Shown: positions 6,014 through 15,911, counted from the first letter of the stretch. The stretch: 64,000 nucleotides of DNA from JAEUIE01 sp046350055 (GCA_046350055.1 JAXMBC010000001.1:1798001-1862000); one strand, 5' to 3'. Numbers and translations: made by a program. Notes: generated by a model not told the origin, from the letters alone.

Positions 6014-7897
6014 TTACCGTTTGCCGCCGCCACCACCGCCACCTCCACGGCTGCCACCTCCCATGCCACCGCCGCCCATGCCGCGGGCTCCCCCCATGCC
6101 ACCAGCAGCGCCGCCAAAGCTTCGACTGCCTCCTGCATAGCCACCCATGGACGGGTTGGAGAACGAGCGGCCAGCGCTGCTTCCCATGTTGGGCTGCGAG
6201 AAGCTGCGTCCCATGGTGGAGGGGTTGGCGAAGCCTCTGCCAGCCGAACTGGAGAAGTCACTTCCACGCATGACGTTTTCCATACCACGGCTGCTGCCTC
6301 GCATGCTATTCAGGCTATTCATGTTTCGACTAGCCAGGTTGTTGGAACTGCTCGGCAGATTGCGGGTTGCTTCGGAACGGGTGATGGTACCTGTGGGTGC
6401 AGACCTCACTGCATTGTTGATCTGGTTGCGTAGTGCAGCTTCGTTTCCGGCATAGGAGGGACGGGTATTCATCGTCCGCGAAGCCGTGCTGCTGGTGCGC
6501 ATCGAATCCAGACTTGTTTTGCCGCTGGAGCTCAGAGTCGCATTGCGGATGCTGGTGTTGAGATCGCTGGTCCTGGCTGTACTGGTCGTACTCGGCGCTG
6601 GTAGATTGCGGGCAACAGTCTGGTTGCGGAGCACTTCCCTGGCAGGTTGCACGATGTTGTTGGAGCCAGCCTGCTTCAAGGCGCGGTTGGCATCCTGGAT
6701 CATCTGGCCCTTGTTGACACGATCAGCCAGATTCCGCCCAGCCTGCTCGCCACCAATCTTGCTGACTAGATTGGTGGCATTGTTCAACGCAGCGGGGTTG
6801 ATGTTGTTGCCGCGGCCTTGCGGATTATTGCGAGCCACATTTCGACCTGGCCCCGGGATGACACCGGCCGTACGAGCAGCATGGTGTTGCTGGGTGTTGT
6901 GGTGCCAGTTTTGATTTTGACGGTTCAGCCAGCAGTAGTTGTGGTAGTTCGGATTGCAGAAACCGCGTCCACCCGTCCAGCACCAGGGTCGGTAGCCAGC
7001 CCCCCAGAACCAAGGGCCGCCGAAGTTGCCGAACCAGTAGCAGCCGAAGCCCGGACCGATGTAGAGGTTGTCATAGAACCCGCCGTAGCCCCAACCCCAG
7101 CCACCGCCAAAGCCAATGCTAATGCCGAAAGTAGGACAGAAACGCCAACCCGGATTGAGCCACAATGGCGAGGTGAAATAGACAGGAGCATAGAGCAGAC
7201 CACGGTCTTCAAAACAGTAATCCCAGTAGCCAGGTACGAAACGGTAGCCGCTACCGGTGTAGAGGTACTGGCTGGGAGTCCAGATCATGCCGTCTTCAAT
7301 CTCGCCCCAGTAACCTGGTCGCCAGACATAGTTATCATCGCGATGTACCCAGTGGCCTGGAATCCAGTGGGCATCTTTGTGTGGCGCGGGGATGTTCGGT
7401 CCAGCCTCGACCGATTCAGGAGGCTTGGGCAAATCGATGCGCCAGCTGTTTTCATTGGAAGGCTTCCAGTAGCCGGGAATGTAACGGTGTGTACCATTTT
7501 CCACCCGCCATTCACCGGGTGACCAGGCTCGTCCTGGAGGCGTGTTGCGCCAGAAGCCTGAGACCCAGATGAAGTCCTTTTTCTCCTGGTCGAATTGCCA
7601 GTAGCCGGGAATCCACTGGACGTCGTTGCCGGAAGGTTTTTCATCCGGAGGCAGTTCCGGAACTGGAGGTGGTGGTGCTTTGGGAGCGGTAAAGCCTTCC
7701 TTGTCGCCACGGACTGCTGCACCGGGGTTGGCAAAGGCTTCATGAACCGGGCCACGGTTCTCTACCTGAATGCCAGATTGCCCTTTTTCACCGGTATCGG
7801 GTGGGTTGGTTGCTGGAGGTTTGGGCACGTCCTGCGCTGCGAGAGCAGTCAGAATCAGTCCTGATGCAAACATTGAAAAACAATGATGACGACTCAT
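6014..7897 (-). CDS. Secreted W-x-x-G-x-W repeat protein with Gly-rich tail
   Basis: A 627-residue exported protein with an N-terminal signal peptide (about 1-21). After a Pro-rich segment there are at least seven copies of an aromatic repeat of the form W-x-P/S-G-x-W, for example WIPGYW, WVSGFW, WSPGEW, YIPGYW, WIPGHW, WRPGYW and FVPGYW. A Gly/Trp/Tyr-rich region lies at about 260-320, followed by a long Asn/Ser/Arg-rich region and a poly-Gly C-terminus ending GGGGGGGGKR. Such YXWGXW-type repeat proteins are typical planctomycete envelope proteins of unknown role; surface or cell-wall structure is the reasonable inference. A strong terminator follows the gene. Confidence 0.8.
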   Translation of the reverse strand: MSRHHCFSMFASGLILTALAAQDVPKPPATNPPDTGEKGQSGIQVENRGPVHEAFANPGAAVRGDKEGFTAPKAPPPPVPELPPDEKPSGNDVQWIPGYWQFDQEKKDFIWVSGFWRNTPPGRAWSPGEWRVENGTHRYIPGYWKPSNENSWRIDLPKPPESVEAGPNIPAPHKDAHWIPGHWVHRDDNYVWRPGYWGEIEDGMIWTPSQYLYTGSGYRFVPGYWDYCFEDRGLLYAPVYFTSPLWLNPGWRFCPTFGISIGFGGGWGWGYGGFYDNLYIGPGFGCYWFGNFGGPWFWGAGYRPWCWTGGRGFCNPNYHNYCWLNRQNQNWHHNTQQHHAARTAGVIPGPGRNVARNNPQGRGNNINPAALNNATNLVSKIGGEQAGRNLADRVNKGQMIQDANRALKQAGSNNIVQPAREVLRNQTVARNLPAPSTTSTARTSDLNTSIRNATLSSSGKTSLDSMRTSSTASRTMNTRPSYAGNEAALRNQINNAVRSAPTGTITRSEATRNLPSSSNNLASRNMNSLNSMRGSSRGMENVMRGSDFSSSAGRGFANPSTMGRSFSQPNMGSSAGRSFSNPSMGGYAGGSRSFGGAAGGMGGARGMGGGGMGGGSRGGGGGGGGKR

Positions 7898-8049
7898 GAG
7901 ATGAACCCCTGCTGTATCTGCATTGTAACCTTTAGACGGAATGAAGATATGTTCTTGCGCCTAAAAACAGCAATTGAGAGTGGAGATTTGCTACCTGGGG
8001 CGTAGAGTTTACGCATTTTTACTGAATTGCCAGGCAGTGTACGGAGGCA

Positions 8050-9027
8050 CTAAAACTCGGTGACAGGTTCGCCTTCAGCGCGTGTTCCGAGAGCCCGCCA
8101 GAGTGCCTGGGGAATATCATTCGTCACGAATTGAACATTTCCACCCACCATGAGTGCATTCACACCACTGGGATGATACCCACGGCTGGTCACCACACGA
8201 TAACTCTGTCGGGGCGTGTTCGGACCGAAGCGTGCCGAAGTGAAGTCGACATCATGGGTGACGCCATTCCGTACATAGGGTACCAGAGTATTCGGAGGAA
8301 ATGTAGTCGTCATGCCGCTTTGCAGCGTGCGGCCACTTACCCATTGTGTATGGCAATAGTCAGGATCAAAGTTGCCCCCAAACAGTGCAATCTGACCGGG
8401 AACGGAGGGAGGCGGCGCATCGGGGCCGGGTGGTTGCCCACCATCCAGGAGTGCGGGAACGAATGATTTCACGTCTGCTGCTGCGAGCGTAAAGCTGAGG
8501 CCGTCACGGATAGCGGAGAACGTGAATTTCTGATTCATGCCGAAGGCGCCGTCGCCCGCTTTGCCGGTCTGCTGATCAATCGCCATCCAGGTACCGATGC
8601 AGAATCCATAATTGGTGGGGTAGAATTCAACCCCTCCATCAGGTCGAGTACGATCTTCGCTATCGCTGGGACAGCGATAGAGCTTGATCTTCTGGCGACA
8701 GATGTCGGGCTGGGCAGCGAAGCCTACGGAGTAGTTGATATTTTTGTGGAGGTTATCCTGCTCGATGTAGGGGAGCAGCCTGGCATGGATGGAGTAGCCG
8801 GAGAAAGTACTTCCAACAGTGAAGTTGCCTTGTGGCGGCAGGCTGCCATAGTCGTGGTAGTAGTGATGAAGAGCTACGCCAATCTGTTTGAGGTTGTTGG
8901 CACACATCAGACGATCCGCAGCCGCGCGTACTTTCTGAATAGCAGGTAACAACAATGCTACCAGAAGCGTGATGATGGCAATGACAACCAGTATCTCAAC
9001 GAGAGTAAAGCCGCGACGGGATTTCAT
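8050..9027 (-). CDS. DUF1559 protein with type IV prepilin-like N-terminus
   Basis: A 325-residue planctomycete pseudopilin-like protein. The N-terminus is a class III prepilin signal, RRGFTLVEILVVIAI, with the cleavage Gly at 6 and Glu at +5, followed by the hydrophobic helix and the DUF1559 body (CANNLKQIGVALHHY, RCPSDS, and the terminal VGGNVQF block). ATG at 9027 is preceded by the near-perfect site AGGAGGT, so the longer upstream frame, which runs into the next gene, is rejected. These proteins occur in large paralogous sets in planctomycetes; a role in a type II secretion or pilus-like surface assembly is inferred. It lies 97 bp downstream of the L7/L12-like gene on the same strand. Confidence 0.88.
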   Translation of the reverse strand: MKSRRGFTLVEILVVIAIITLLVALLLPAIQKVRAAADRLMCANNLKQIGVALHHYYHDYGSLPPQGNFTVGSTFSGYSIHARLLPYIEQDNLHKNINYSVGFAAQPDICRQKIKLYRCPSDSEDRTRPDGGVEFYPTNYGFCIGTWMAIDQQTGKAGDGAFGMNQKFTFSAIRDGLSFTLAAADVKSFVPALLDGGQPPGPDAPPPSVPGQIALFGGNFDPDYCHTQWVSGRTLQSGMTTTFPPNTLVPYVRNGVTHDVDFTSARFGPNTPRQSYRVVTSRGYHPSGVNALMVGGNVQFVTNDIPQALWRALGTRAEGEPVTEF

Positions 9028-9124
9028 TCGTACCTCCTGCGGGCCAATACTGGATAGTGTTACTTCCAAGCTAACTGGCATGCACAGGATACGCAAGTGG
9101 CGTCTGGATCGATCCTGGCAAGAG

Positions 9125-9616
9125 CTATTCGCGTTCGAGAGTGGCCTTGGCGCCGGCTGCGGTAAGAGCTTTGACGAGCGCTTCAGCCTTGTCACGAGGT
9201 AGTTTCTCGGCCAGAGGCTGATCAGGTGTCTTGTCCACCCGCAATTTGGCCGCCTGCGGATCCAGACCCAGGACATCTTTCATGGGCTTGAAGAGTGCTG
9301 CAGGACGATTGAACTTGGCCCTCAGCACCACGCGATAACGATCCACTTCATCAGCCAGCAGCCTGGCAAGCGCATCCCTTTGTTCTTTATTCAAAACGGC
9401 CGAGAGCTTGCTGTCACGCTCAGCTTCCAACTCCGCGATCATGGCTGCATATTCATCGTTGAGCTTTTTGAGTTCAGCCTGTTGATCCGGCTTCAGATCC
9501 TTGAGCTTGGGAAGGAGTCTGCTGATGGAAGGCTTGGCAGGAGGCTGTTCATTCCTGGTAGTAACAGATTTGCCGGGTGGCTGGCTGAGAACGGTCAGCA
9601 GGATCAACGTCATCAT
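9125..9616 (-). CDS. Exported protein with ribosomal L7/L12 C-terminal-like domain
   Basis: A 163-residue protein with a short hydrophobic N-terminus that may be a signal or anchor (MMTLILLTVL). A Spy/LTxxQ-like charged helical stretch (about 35-90: LKPDQQAELKKLNDEY, LNKEQRDALARLLADE) is followed at 93-163 by a stretch that lines up with the bacterial L7/L12 C-terminal domain: hydrophobic strand, VLGLDPQAAKLRVDKTP, then KAEALVKALTAAGAKATLE. In ribosomes this fold recruits GTPases. Here the context is apparently extracytoplasmic, so the fold may be reused. AGGAGA lies about nine bases upstream of ATG 9616. The N-terminus is short for a signal peptide, so export is less certain than the domain match. 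Confidence 0.65.
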   Translation of the reverse strand: MMTLILLTVLSQPPGKSVTTRNEQPPAKPSISRLLPKLKDLKPDQQAELKKLNDEYAAMIAELEAERDSKLSAVLNKEQRDALARLLADEVDRYRVVLRAKFNRPAALFKPMKDVLGLDPQAAKLRVDKTPDQPLAEKLPRDKAEALVKALTAAGAKATLERE

Positions 9617-9637
9617 CTGTCAGTCTCCTGTGGTGTT

Positions 9638-10402
9638 TTATTTTAACACCGACAATACCATCTTAGCACCGGCAATGACGAGAACGAGAGCCAATAAGCG
9701 ACGAAGCAACAGCGGACTGCCACGACGACTACCGTACCAGGCTCCGAGCCAGCCGAAGACGGCGACGAGAACCATCCAGAGCGGCAGCAGTGCAGGTAAC
9801 TCCACACGGGTGCCTTGCTGTTGCCACCAACCCAGCAGGGCGGCTGGAGAATTCGCGAGTATAAACGCAGCCGAAAGCCCTGCAGCCTGCCGAGGGTTGG
9901 CCCAATGGCCCAGGACCAGGAGTGGGGTCAGAAAGATGCCACCACCAGTGCCAGTGAGTCCAGAAAGAAAGCCGAGCCCTGCGCCTACGAAGACTGCAAG
10001 GTAAGGTGACATCGACTGATATTCTGAGATCAGATGAGAGGGAGAGGTCGATGCTGAGAACCAGAGTTTGAGAGCAGCAGTCCAAAGTACCAGGGCAACC
10101 AGGACATAGTACCATCCTTGAGGCAAGACAAAGTAGCCTCCCAGGTACGCAGCTGGTACAGAGGCGATCACCAGCCAGAGCCAGACCTTCCACTGAATAT
10201 AACCACTTCGGGCAAACTGGAGGGTAGCGATACTGGCCACGACCAGATTCAGACACAGCGCTGTCGGCTTCATCACTGCTGCGGACAGTCCCATGATCGC
10301 CATGGATGCCTGATAGCCCGAGGAGCCCGCGTGGCCTACGGAGGCGTAAAGTAGAGCCATCGCTGCAAAGAGCAGGCACAATAACAGATCATAGGATTCC
10401 AA
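9638..10402 (-). CDS. TauE/SafE (TSUP) family membrane permease
   Basis: A 254-residue, 7-8 helix membrane protein of the sulfite exporter TauE/SafE family. It has the family's repeated motifs, SVGHAGSSGYQASMAIMGL near the N-terminus and VGAGLGFLSGLTGTGGGIF in the second half. Family members move sulfite, sulfoacetate or other organic anions; the substrate here is unknown. The start is TTG at 10402 with GGGGA at suitable distance. It is 21 bp upstream of the L7/L12-like gene and may be co-transcribed with it. Confidence 0.88.
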   Translation of the reverse strand: MESYDLLLCLLFAAMALLYASVGHAGSSGYQASMAIMGLSAAVMKPTALCLNLVVASIATLQFARSGYIQWKVWLWLVIASVPAAYLGGYFVLPQGWYYVLVALVLWTAALKLWFSASTSPSHLISEYQSMSPYLAVFVGAGLGFLSGLTGTGGGIFLTPLLVLGHWANPRQAAGLSAAFILANSPAALLGWWQQQGTRVELPALLPLWMVLVAVFGWLGAWYGSRRGSPLLLRRLLALVLVIAGAKMVLSVLK

Positions 10403-10467
10403 TGGACATCCCCATCGGCTGATCGCCTGCTAACTACTGTAGGGATGGATGGGAAGCTGTCGTCCCA

Positions 10468-11148
10468 TTACCACGAAGCGCTTTCCACTTCGTCTTCCAC
10501 GCCGATGAGCTGCCGCAGATCGTTCATCTGCTCGAAGTACTCGTCGCTGGTGCTGTGGATATGTTCCTCTTCGGTGATGATGAGGAGATCATCTTCACGC
10601 AAGACGCCATGCCGTTGCAGAATGGCTTCAAAGAGATGGAGCTGAGGGCCGTAAAGATACAGGAGCTTGTGTTCGTCGAAGTGCACTTCGTAATCACGTT
10701 CCGCATTCAGGACAGCAATGCCGGTACAGCCATCGTTGAGCAGCAGGTCTTCAAAGCCGCAAAGGATGCTGGTAAGCACAGGCAGGTCAATATCAGTGCG
10801 CTCCCAGGTGGCGGCAATGGGTGAGCCATCGCTGGCGGGTTCCATCTCATGGCTCGATTCCAGGATGAAATCGACCACTTCCCCCAGTGGAGTGAAGAGT
10901 TCCATGAGGATGGGCAGCAAATGATGCCGGGAAAGTGCAGCAGTCAGCACCGGCATTCGCAAGCCGAGTTCCGGATCTTTATAGATTTCGATGCGGTAGC
11001 CTTCGCGGAGGGGAAAGCGAGGCTTGTGCGCCGGGCGGATAGCCTGCGTGAGCGCAAGACGCTTGCCACGCGCATGCGATGGCCCGCGCTGTAAGGCGGC
11101 GGCATCCTGCGCCGAGAGTTGCCTCCCTGGCTTTCGATCCTGCGGCAT
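10468..11148 (-). CDS. Conserved hypothetical protein
   Basis: A 226-residue soluble protein I cannot assign. It begins with a basic, Arg/Lys-rich region (1-45) and becomes acidic toward the C-terminus, ending near EDEVESASW. No signal peptide, membrane segment or catalytic motif is visible. ATG at 11148 has GAGGAG upstream. Next on the same strand, after 65 bp, is the TauE/SafE permease. Confidence 0.65.
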   Translation of the reverse strand: MPQDRKPGRQLSAQDAAALQRGPSHARGKRLALTQAIRPAHKPRFPLREGYRIEIYKDPELGLRMPVLTAALSRHHLLPILMELFTPLGEVVDFILESSHEMEPASDGSPIAATWERTDIDLPVLTSILCGFEDLLLNDGCTGIAVLNAERDYEVHFDEHKLLYLYGPQLHLFEAILQRHGVLREDDLLIITEEEHIHSTSDEYFEQMNDLRQLIGVEDEVESASW

Positions 11149-11427
11149 GGCTGCTCCTCACCCAGAGTGCTGCCGAAAAACCCCTACTACCGATACGTTC
11201 AGCAGCAGGCTCTGATAAGATGCTCAAGCTTTACGTCTTGGGCACTTTGAAGTATACGCTCCGCTGACAATCAATGCCAATCGCGGCTCGGCAAATAGTG
11301 TCAGCCCCCTGTCATTCTTGCGCCTGTTGCGCAGGATGTAGCGTCCAGATGACGGCAGCGCTCCATTCCCATGCGATATTCTGACACGTCTCGTATATAA
11401 TGCACCTCACCGCTCGTGAGACCCCTC

Positions 11428-12990
11428 ATGGCCCGACTGCTTCTGGTGCTGGTTGTGACGTCCTTGACACTTGGTTCGTCCGCAAGCTTTGCCGCCGACG
11501 AGGACTATCGCATCGAGTTGCTCGGCTTTGTGGATGCAAGCCAATTCCCTGAAGTATCGGTCCGCTTTCGCATCCTGGACAGGAAGGGCGAGCCGGCGAA
11601 GGAGTTGCCTCAGGCCGACATTGTCATCCTCGAAGACGGCCAGGAAGTGCACCGTATCAAGCCCAAGGTGCTGCGAGAGGTGCCCTCAAATGCCATGCTG
11701 GTGCTTGATACCTCAGGGAGCATGGCCCGACAGGAAAAGCTGGCCGAGGCGCAACGGGCATCCAGACTCTTTCTGGAACGGCTCGATCCGGACACGGGAT
11801 GTGGACTCGTCCTGTTTCATCATGAACCCTACGGCCGTTATCAGCCACGTACTGATCGTGCTCCATTGTTACAGGCCATTAACGAGTGCCAGCCAGCCGG
11901 TGGCACCGCTTGCTTTGATGCCATCCAGACAGCACTGAACATGCTGGGCAAACTGCCTTTGGATCAACGGCAGGCCCTCGTGGTCATGACCGATGGCCGG
12001 GATGTGAATAGCTCTGCCAGGCTCGACGAGATCATTCAGCTGGCCAAGGCACGTAAGACCCCGGTACACACGATAGGACTGGGAGAGGCAGGAAAGCAAC
12101 AACCGGTGCGAACGATGCTGGTGCTTGATAAGAGTGGCAGTATGTCGGACCGGGGGAAGATGAACAGCTTGAAAAAGGCAGCACTTCGTTACATCGATCT
12201 CTTACCTGAGAAAGGTGCGGAGACGTCACTCATTACATTCAGTTCTGTGGTGTCGAATGCGGAGGAGTTCACCGCCCAGAAGTCACGTCTGAAGGAGAAA
12301 GTGCAGGCGATACGTCCGAGCGGCGATACCGCCATCTACGATGCTTTGTGGGAAGCCCTGGAGACGATGAATGCTGCCCGTGCCGCCAGTCCTGGTCCTC
12401 TGCCACGTCAGGCGCTCATCCTTCTTACTGATGGATTGGATAACCGCAGCAGACACCAGCCGCTGGAGATTGTGGAGAGAGCCAGACAGGATGATGTCCG
12501 CATCTATACTCTCGGCCTGGGCACGGGGCGTGAAATCGATCCTCGTGTACTTCAGGGACTTGCTGAAGAGACTGGGGGACAGTTTTTCCATGTCGAATCC
12601 CCTGACCGACTGACCGAGGTGTTTGAGGAACTCTCCATCGCATTGCATGATGATGGCATTGATGAGCAGGCACTTCAGAAACTGGCAGCCAGCACTTCGG
12701 GCATGTACCATCATGTACGTGAGATTGATAAGCTTCAGGCAGCTTTTGCTCAACTGGCAGCAACCGTGGAAAATACGCACAGTATTAAATTCACCAGCCG
12801 GCGAGCCAGGCACGATGGTACTGCCCGTGGCATTGAGATCAGTCTGGGGAGCATCAGTACCCTGCAAGCGGGATACGCCACACATGGCTTACTGACGCCG
12901 CAAACGCATTCCGGGCTGTATCTGCTCGGCCTGGCGGTGCTCATGGGATTACTGCTTGGACCGCTGCTGTGGCGTACGCGGGCAGCGTAA
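11428..12990 (+). CDS. Exported protein with two tandem VWA domains
   Basis: About 520 residues with an N-terminal signal peptide (hydrophobic stretch ending SSASFAADED). Two complete VWA domains follow. The first MIDAS is D-T-S-G-S in LVLDTSGSMA with TDG further on; the second is D-K-S-G-S in LVLDKSGSMSD with SGDTAIYDA and LLTDGLDN. The protein ends with a single membrane helix and a short RTRAA tail, so the VWA pair is probably held at the outer face of the membrane. VWA domains bind protein ligands through a metal ion. The start is either GTG 11416 or ATG 11428; both keep the signal peptide. It is convergent with the RNase R gene, with only 3 bp between them. Confidence 0.85.
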   Translation: MARLLLVLVVTSLTLGSSASFAADEDYRIELLGFVDASQFPEVSVRFRILDRKGEPAKELPQADIVILEDGQEVHRIKPKVLREVPSNAMLVLDTSGSMARQEKLAEAQRASRLFLERLDPDTGCGLVLFHHEPYGRYQPRTDRAPLLQAINECQPAGGTACFDAIQTALNMLGKLPLDQRQALVVMTDGRDVNSSARLDEIIQLAKARKTPVHTIGLGEAGKQQPVRTMLVLDKSGSMSDRGKMNSLKKAALRYIDLLPEKGAETSLITFSSVVSNAEEFTAQKSRLKEKVQAIRPSGDTAIYDALWEALETMNAARAASPGPLPRQALILLTDGLDNRSRHQPLEIVERARQDDVRIYTLGLGTGREIDPRVLQGLAEETGGQFFHVESPDRLTEVFEELSIALHDDGIDEQALQKLAASTSGMYHHVREIDKLQAAFAQLAATVENTHSIKFTSRRARHDGTARGIEISLGSISTLQAGYATHGLLTPQTHSGLYLLGLAVLMGLLLGPLLWRTRAA

Positions 12991-12993
12991 CCC

Positions 12994-15270
12994 TTACTTG
13001 CGTTTTCGCTTGGTCTTGCTCTGTTTCGGTTTAGCGGGTCGCTGCCTGGTCTTGGTACGAGGCGGGCGGCGAAGGGCTTCTTCGACTGCGTCCTCTTCCG
13101 CCATGCTTGGCCTGGCACCTGCCAACGCTGTGCCTGCAGTAGGATCTTCCACGACTCGGAAGTCGAGCCGTCGGCGATAGACATCCACTCTTGCGACTTC
13201 CACCCACACGGTATCGCCGAGTCGAAATCGTCTACGCTTACGACCACCCACCAGGCTGTGTGTCGCTTCGTCATAATGGTAGTAATCGTCGGCCAGTGCT
13301 GCGATTCGCACCAGTCCATCAACAGGTATCTGCACCGGTGTGCAGAAGAAGCCAAAGCTCTCGACGCCGGTGATGATGGCCTTCCAGACGCTGCCAAGTT
13401 TGTCGCTGAGGTAGTCAAGCAGGCGTATCTTGATCAGTTCCTGCTCAGCCTTGGCTGCACGACGTTCCATATTGGAACAATGCTCCCCTAGGGGGAGGAG
13501 TTCACGCAGATCTGCACTCACCTTGCCGGTGGATTGCCAGCGAGCCAGAAGCCGATGAACGGTGAGATCAGGGTAACGGCGGATCGGTGACGTGAAATGG
13601 CAGTAGTTATCGCTGGCCAGTGCATAGTGAGCTTCATTATTTGGTGAATAAACTGCCTGCTTCAGACTTCGCAGCATGGCATAGTGTACCGCGTGACGAT
13701 CAGGCCGTTTGCTGGCTGCCTTCAATAGTCGCTGTAACTGAAAACGATCAGTCGGTGTCTTTCGGTTGACTTCGTATCCAAGAGCCTGCACGAAGACGAG
13801 GAAGTCTTCCAGCTTCACCGGTTCCGGGGCGGGATGGATACGGCGAAGGAAGGGGACATTGAGATCATCCAGTTTGGTAGCCACCGCTTCATTCGCGCTG
13901 AGCATGCATTCTTCAATGACCTGGTGCGAGATGTCCTGTGAAGCCAGGTGCGCACCATCGACTTTACCCTCGGGAGTATAGTCGAGTTCCACTTCGGGCA
14001 TGCTGAGTTCCAGGAGGCCCTGTTTGTAGCGTCGCTTCTTGCGAAGGAGGGTGAACTGGCGAAGGAGGAGCAGTTGTTGTTCGATGGCATCCTGCGAGCC
14101 GGGAGCGTTAGCCCCCTGAGCCTTTGCATGCTCCGCATAAAACTCTGAGACTTGTTCGTAGCTGAACCGCCTGGCGACCTTGATTGCGCCGCGAACGAAC
14201 TCGGTATGTATCGGCTCACCTGTAGCATCAAACTCCATCAGTACGCTCTGTACATACCGTACCTGCCCTTCCTGCAGGCTGGCCAGGTGATTCGAGATGA
14301 TCTCCGGCAACATGGGGATCACCTTCTGAGGCAGATACACACTCGTGCCCCTCTCACGTGCATCCTTATCGAGCGGACCCCCATAAGGCACGAAGTGGGC
14401 GACATCAGCAATGTGCACGTCCACGTACCAGTGCTTGCGTGATGGATCGAAACGGATATGAACCGCGTCGTCGAAATCCTTGGCGTCAGCCGGGTCGATG
14501 GTGAAGATGGGTTCGCGGGTGAAGTCACGCCGACCCTGGAGATCTTCTTCGTTAAAACGGCTGGCCTGAACCCGTGCCTCCTCCAGTGCTTCGGGAGAGA
14601 AGTGCTCGGGAATGTTGAAAGCACGGATAACGCTCAGCGTTTCCACGGTAGCACTGTTTGCGGGGCCAAGCACTTCGGTAATGACGCCTTGCCCGCTCCG
14701 CTCCACCGTGGGAAAGCGGATGAGTTCAATCACTACCTTGTCGCCAGGCTTAGCTCCCTTGACTCCCGGATCGCCGACATGGACAGGCTCGGTAACAATG
14801 CCGCCATCGACGATGACATACCCTTGTCCCCCTTTTTCGCTGTAGGTGCCTACAAACTGTTTGGTACCTCGCTCCACGACACCAGCCAGCATGCCCCGGG
14901 GTCCGAGGCGGGACTTCCCCTTGGCGACTTCGACCAGGACTGTATCGCCCGACATGGCGTCGCCAACGGAAAATGCCGGGATGTAAATATCTTCGCCTGC
15001 GGCCTTATCCAATGGACGCACGAAGCCGATGCCGCCTGTAGCCAATCGAATTGTGCCTTTGATCAACTCAGGCTTCTGTGTCGAGCGAACTTCGTGGTTC
15101 TTGCCGAAGCTGGCCTGCCCTTCCCTGACGAGTTGCCGAATGGCATCGCGGAAGGCGTTCTTCTGACTTGGCGGAACCTGCAACCGCTTGGCGAGTGCTT
15201 TGGCGGTCTGAGGCTTGTAGCCAGGCTTGGTGATGTGGTCGAGCAGGCGATCGAGCCAGGATGTGTGCAT
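12994..15270 (-). CDS. rnr: Ribonuclease R (RNB family 3'-5' exoribonuclease)
   Basis: A 758-residue RNase II/R family enzyme. It has an N-terminal winged-helix region (TAKALAKRLQVPPSQKNAFRD), cold-shock-like OB domains at about 68-210, and the RNB catalytic domain with the Asp cluster in FTIDPADAKDFDDAV (D259, D265, D267, D268). A C-terminal S1 domain spans about 630-720, followed by a Lys/Arg-rich tail typical of RNase R. It degrades structured RNA in a processive 3'-5' manner. Length and domain order match VacB/RNase R. Start ATG at 15270. Confidence 0.95.
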   Translation of the reverse strand: MHTSWLDRLLDHITKPGYKPQTAKALAKRLQVPPSQKNAFRDAIRQLVREGQASFGKNHEVRSTQKPELIKGTIRLATGGIGFVRPLDKAAGEDIYIPAFSVGDAMSGDTVLVEVAKGKSRLGPRGMLAGVVERGTKQFVGTYSEKGGQGYVIVDGGIVTEPVHVGDPGVKGAKPGDKVVIELIRFPTVERSGQGVITEVLGPANSATVETLSVIRAFNIPEHFSPEALEEARVQASRFNEEDLQGRRDFTREPIFTIDPADAKDFDDAVHIRFDPSRKHWYVDVHIADVAHFVPYGGPLDKDARERGTSVYLPQKVIPMLPEIISNHLASLQEGQVRYVQSVLMEFDATGEPIHTEFVRGAIKVARRFSYEQVSEFYAEHAKAQGANAPGSQDAIEQQLLLLRQFTLLRKKRRYKQGLLELSMPEVELDYTPEGKVDGAHLASQDISHQVIEECMLSANEAVATKLDDLNVPFLRRIHPAPEPVKLEDFLVFVQALGYEVNRKTPTDRFQLQRLLKAASKRPDRHAVHYAMLRSLKQAVYSPNNEAHYALASDNYCHFTSPIRRYPDLTVHRLLARWQSTGKVSADLRELLPLGEHCSNMERRAAKAEQELIKIRLLDYLSDKLGSVWKAIITGVESFGFFCTPVQIPVDGLVRIAALADDYYHYDEATHSLVGGRKRRRFRLGDTVWVEVARVDVYRRRLDFRVVEDPTAGTALAGARPSMAEEDAVEEALRRPPRTKTRQRPAKPKQSKTKRKRK

Positions 15271-15345
15271 ACGGATAGTATAGTCAGGCTGACGACGGGG
15301 CTGACGGGAATCGTATTGACATGCATCGCCAGCAGGAGGTTCGGC

Positions 15346-15777
15346 TCAAGGAGCCAGTATGCGTTCAGCTTGAATGCGAACACTGTCGCTGTACCGGTAA
15401 ACGCGAGGAGGTAGGTACTGTAACGGCAATGGAACCGGCGCGACCTCGTATGCATCACCCTGGATGGACTTGATCAAGGCTAGCAGCACTACGCCATCTG
15501 CAGGAAACGTTGACTGCCATTCGTTCACGACGAGTCGGGATGGCAGAGGTGTGGGCCGAAGGGGTTGCAGGCTGTCTTTCAGTGTTTTGACGATGGTCAC
15601 CGTGGCTTTTCCCTGGTCCACCGTGACCGTGCCGGCTACCACCAGGCTGGCGGAGTAGAGCTGCGGTGCGGAGACTACTACGGGGTCAGCAGCCACCTTG
15701 ACCATGTAAATCAGCCAGGCTGTCCAGGCGATGGCGACACATGCTGCCAGGGCGAAATAGACGCGGTAACGCTTCAT
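15346..15777 (-). CDS. Membrane-anchored hypothetical protein
   Basis: A 143-residue protein with a signal anchor at about 6-27 (YFALAACVAIAWTAWLIYMV) and an extracytoplasmic beta-rich remainder. There is no recognisable family. It lies 75 bp upstream of rnr on the same strand and could be co-transcribed with it. ATG at 15777. Confidence 0.6.
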   Translation of the reverse strand: MKRYRVYFALAACVAIAWTAWLIYMVKVAADPVVVSAPQLYSASLVVAGTVTVDQGKATVTIVKTLKDSLQPLRPTPLPSRLVVNEWQSTFPADGVVLLALIKSIQGDAYEVAPVPLPLQYLPPRVYRYSDSVRIQAERILAP

Positions 15778-15911
15778 GCACCATCCCTCATTCCTGGGAG
15801 CATTCTACGGCGAATCTGCAGGAAAACAGGTCTTCTTGCTGTTCTCCCTTGCCCGGCGGGGGGGCAAGTCTTATGGTAACTAGCCTGAAAGCATCTGATT
15901 CGGAACGTACT

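Noticed and set aside
9028..9276. N-terminal extension of the DUF1559 frame
   Set aside because: The prepilin signal must be N-terminal, and AGGAGGT directly precedes ATG 9027.
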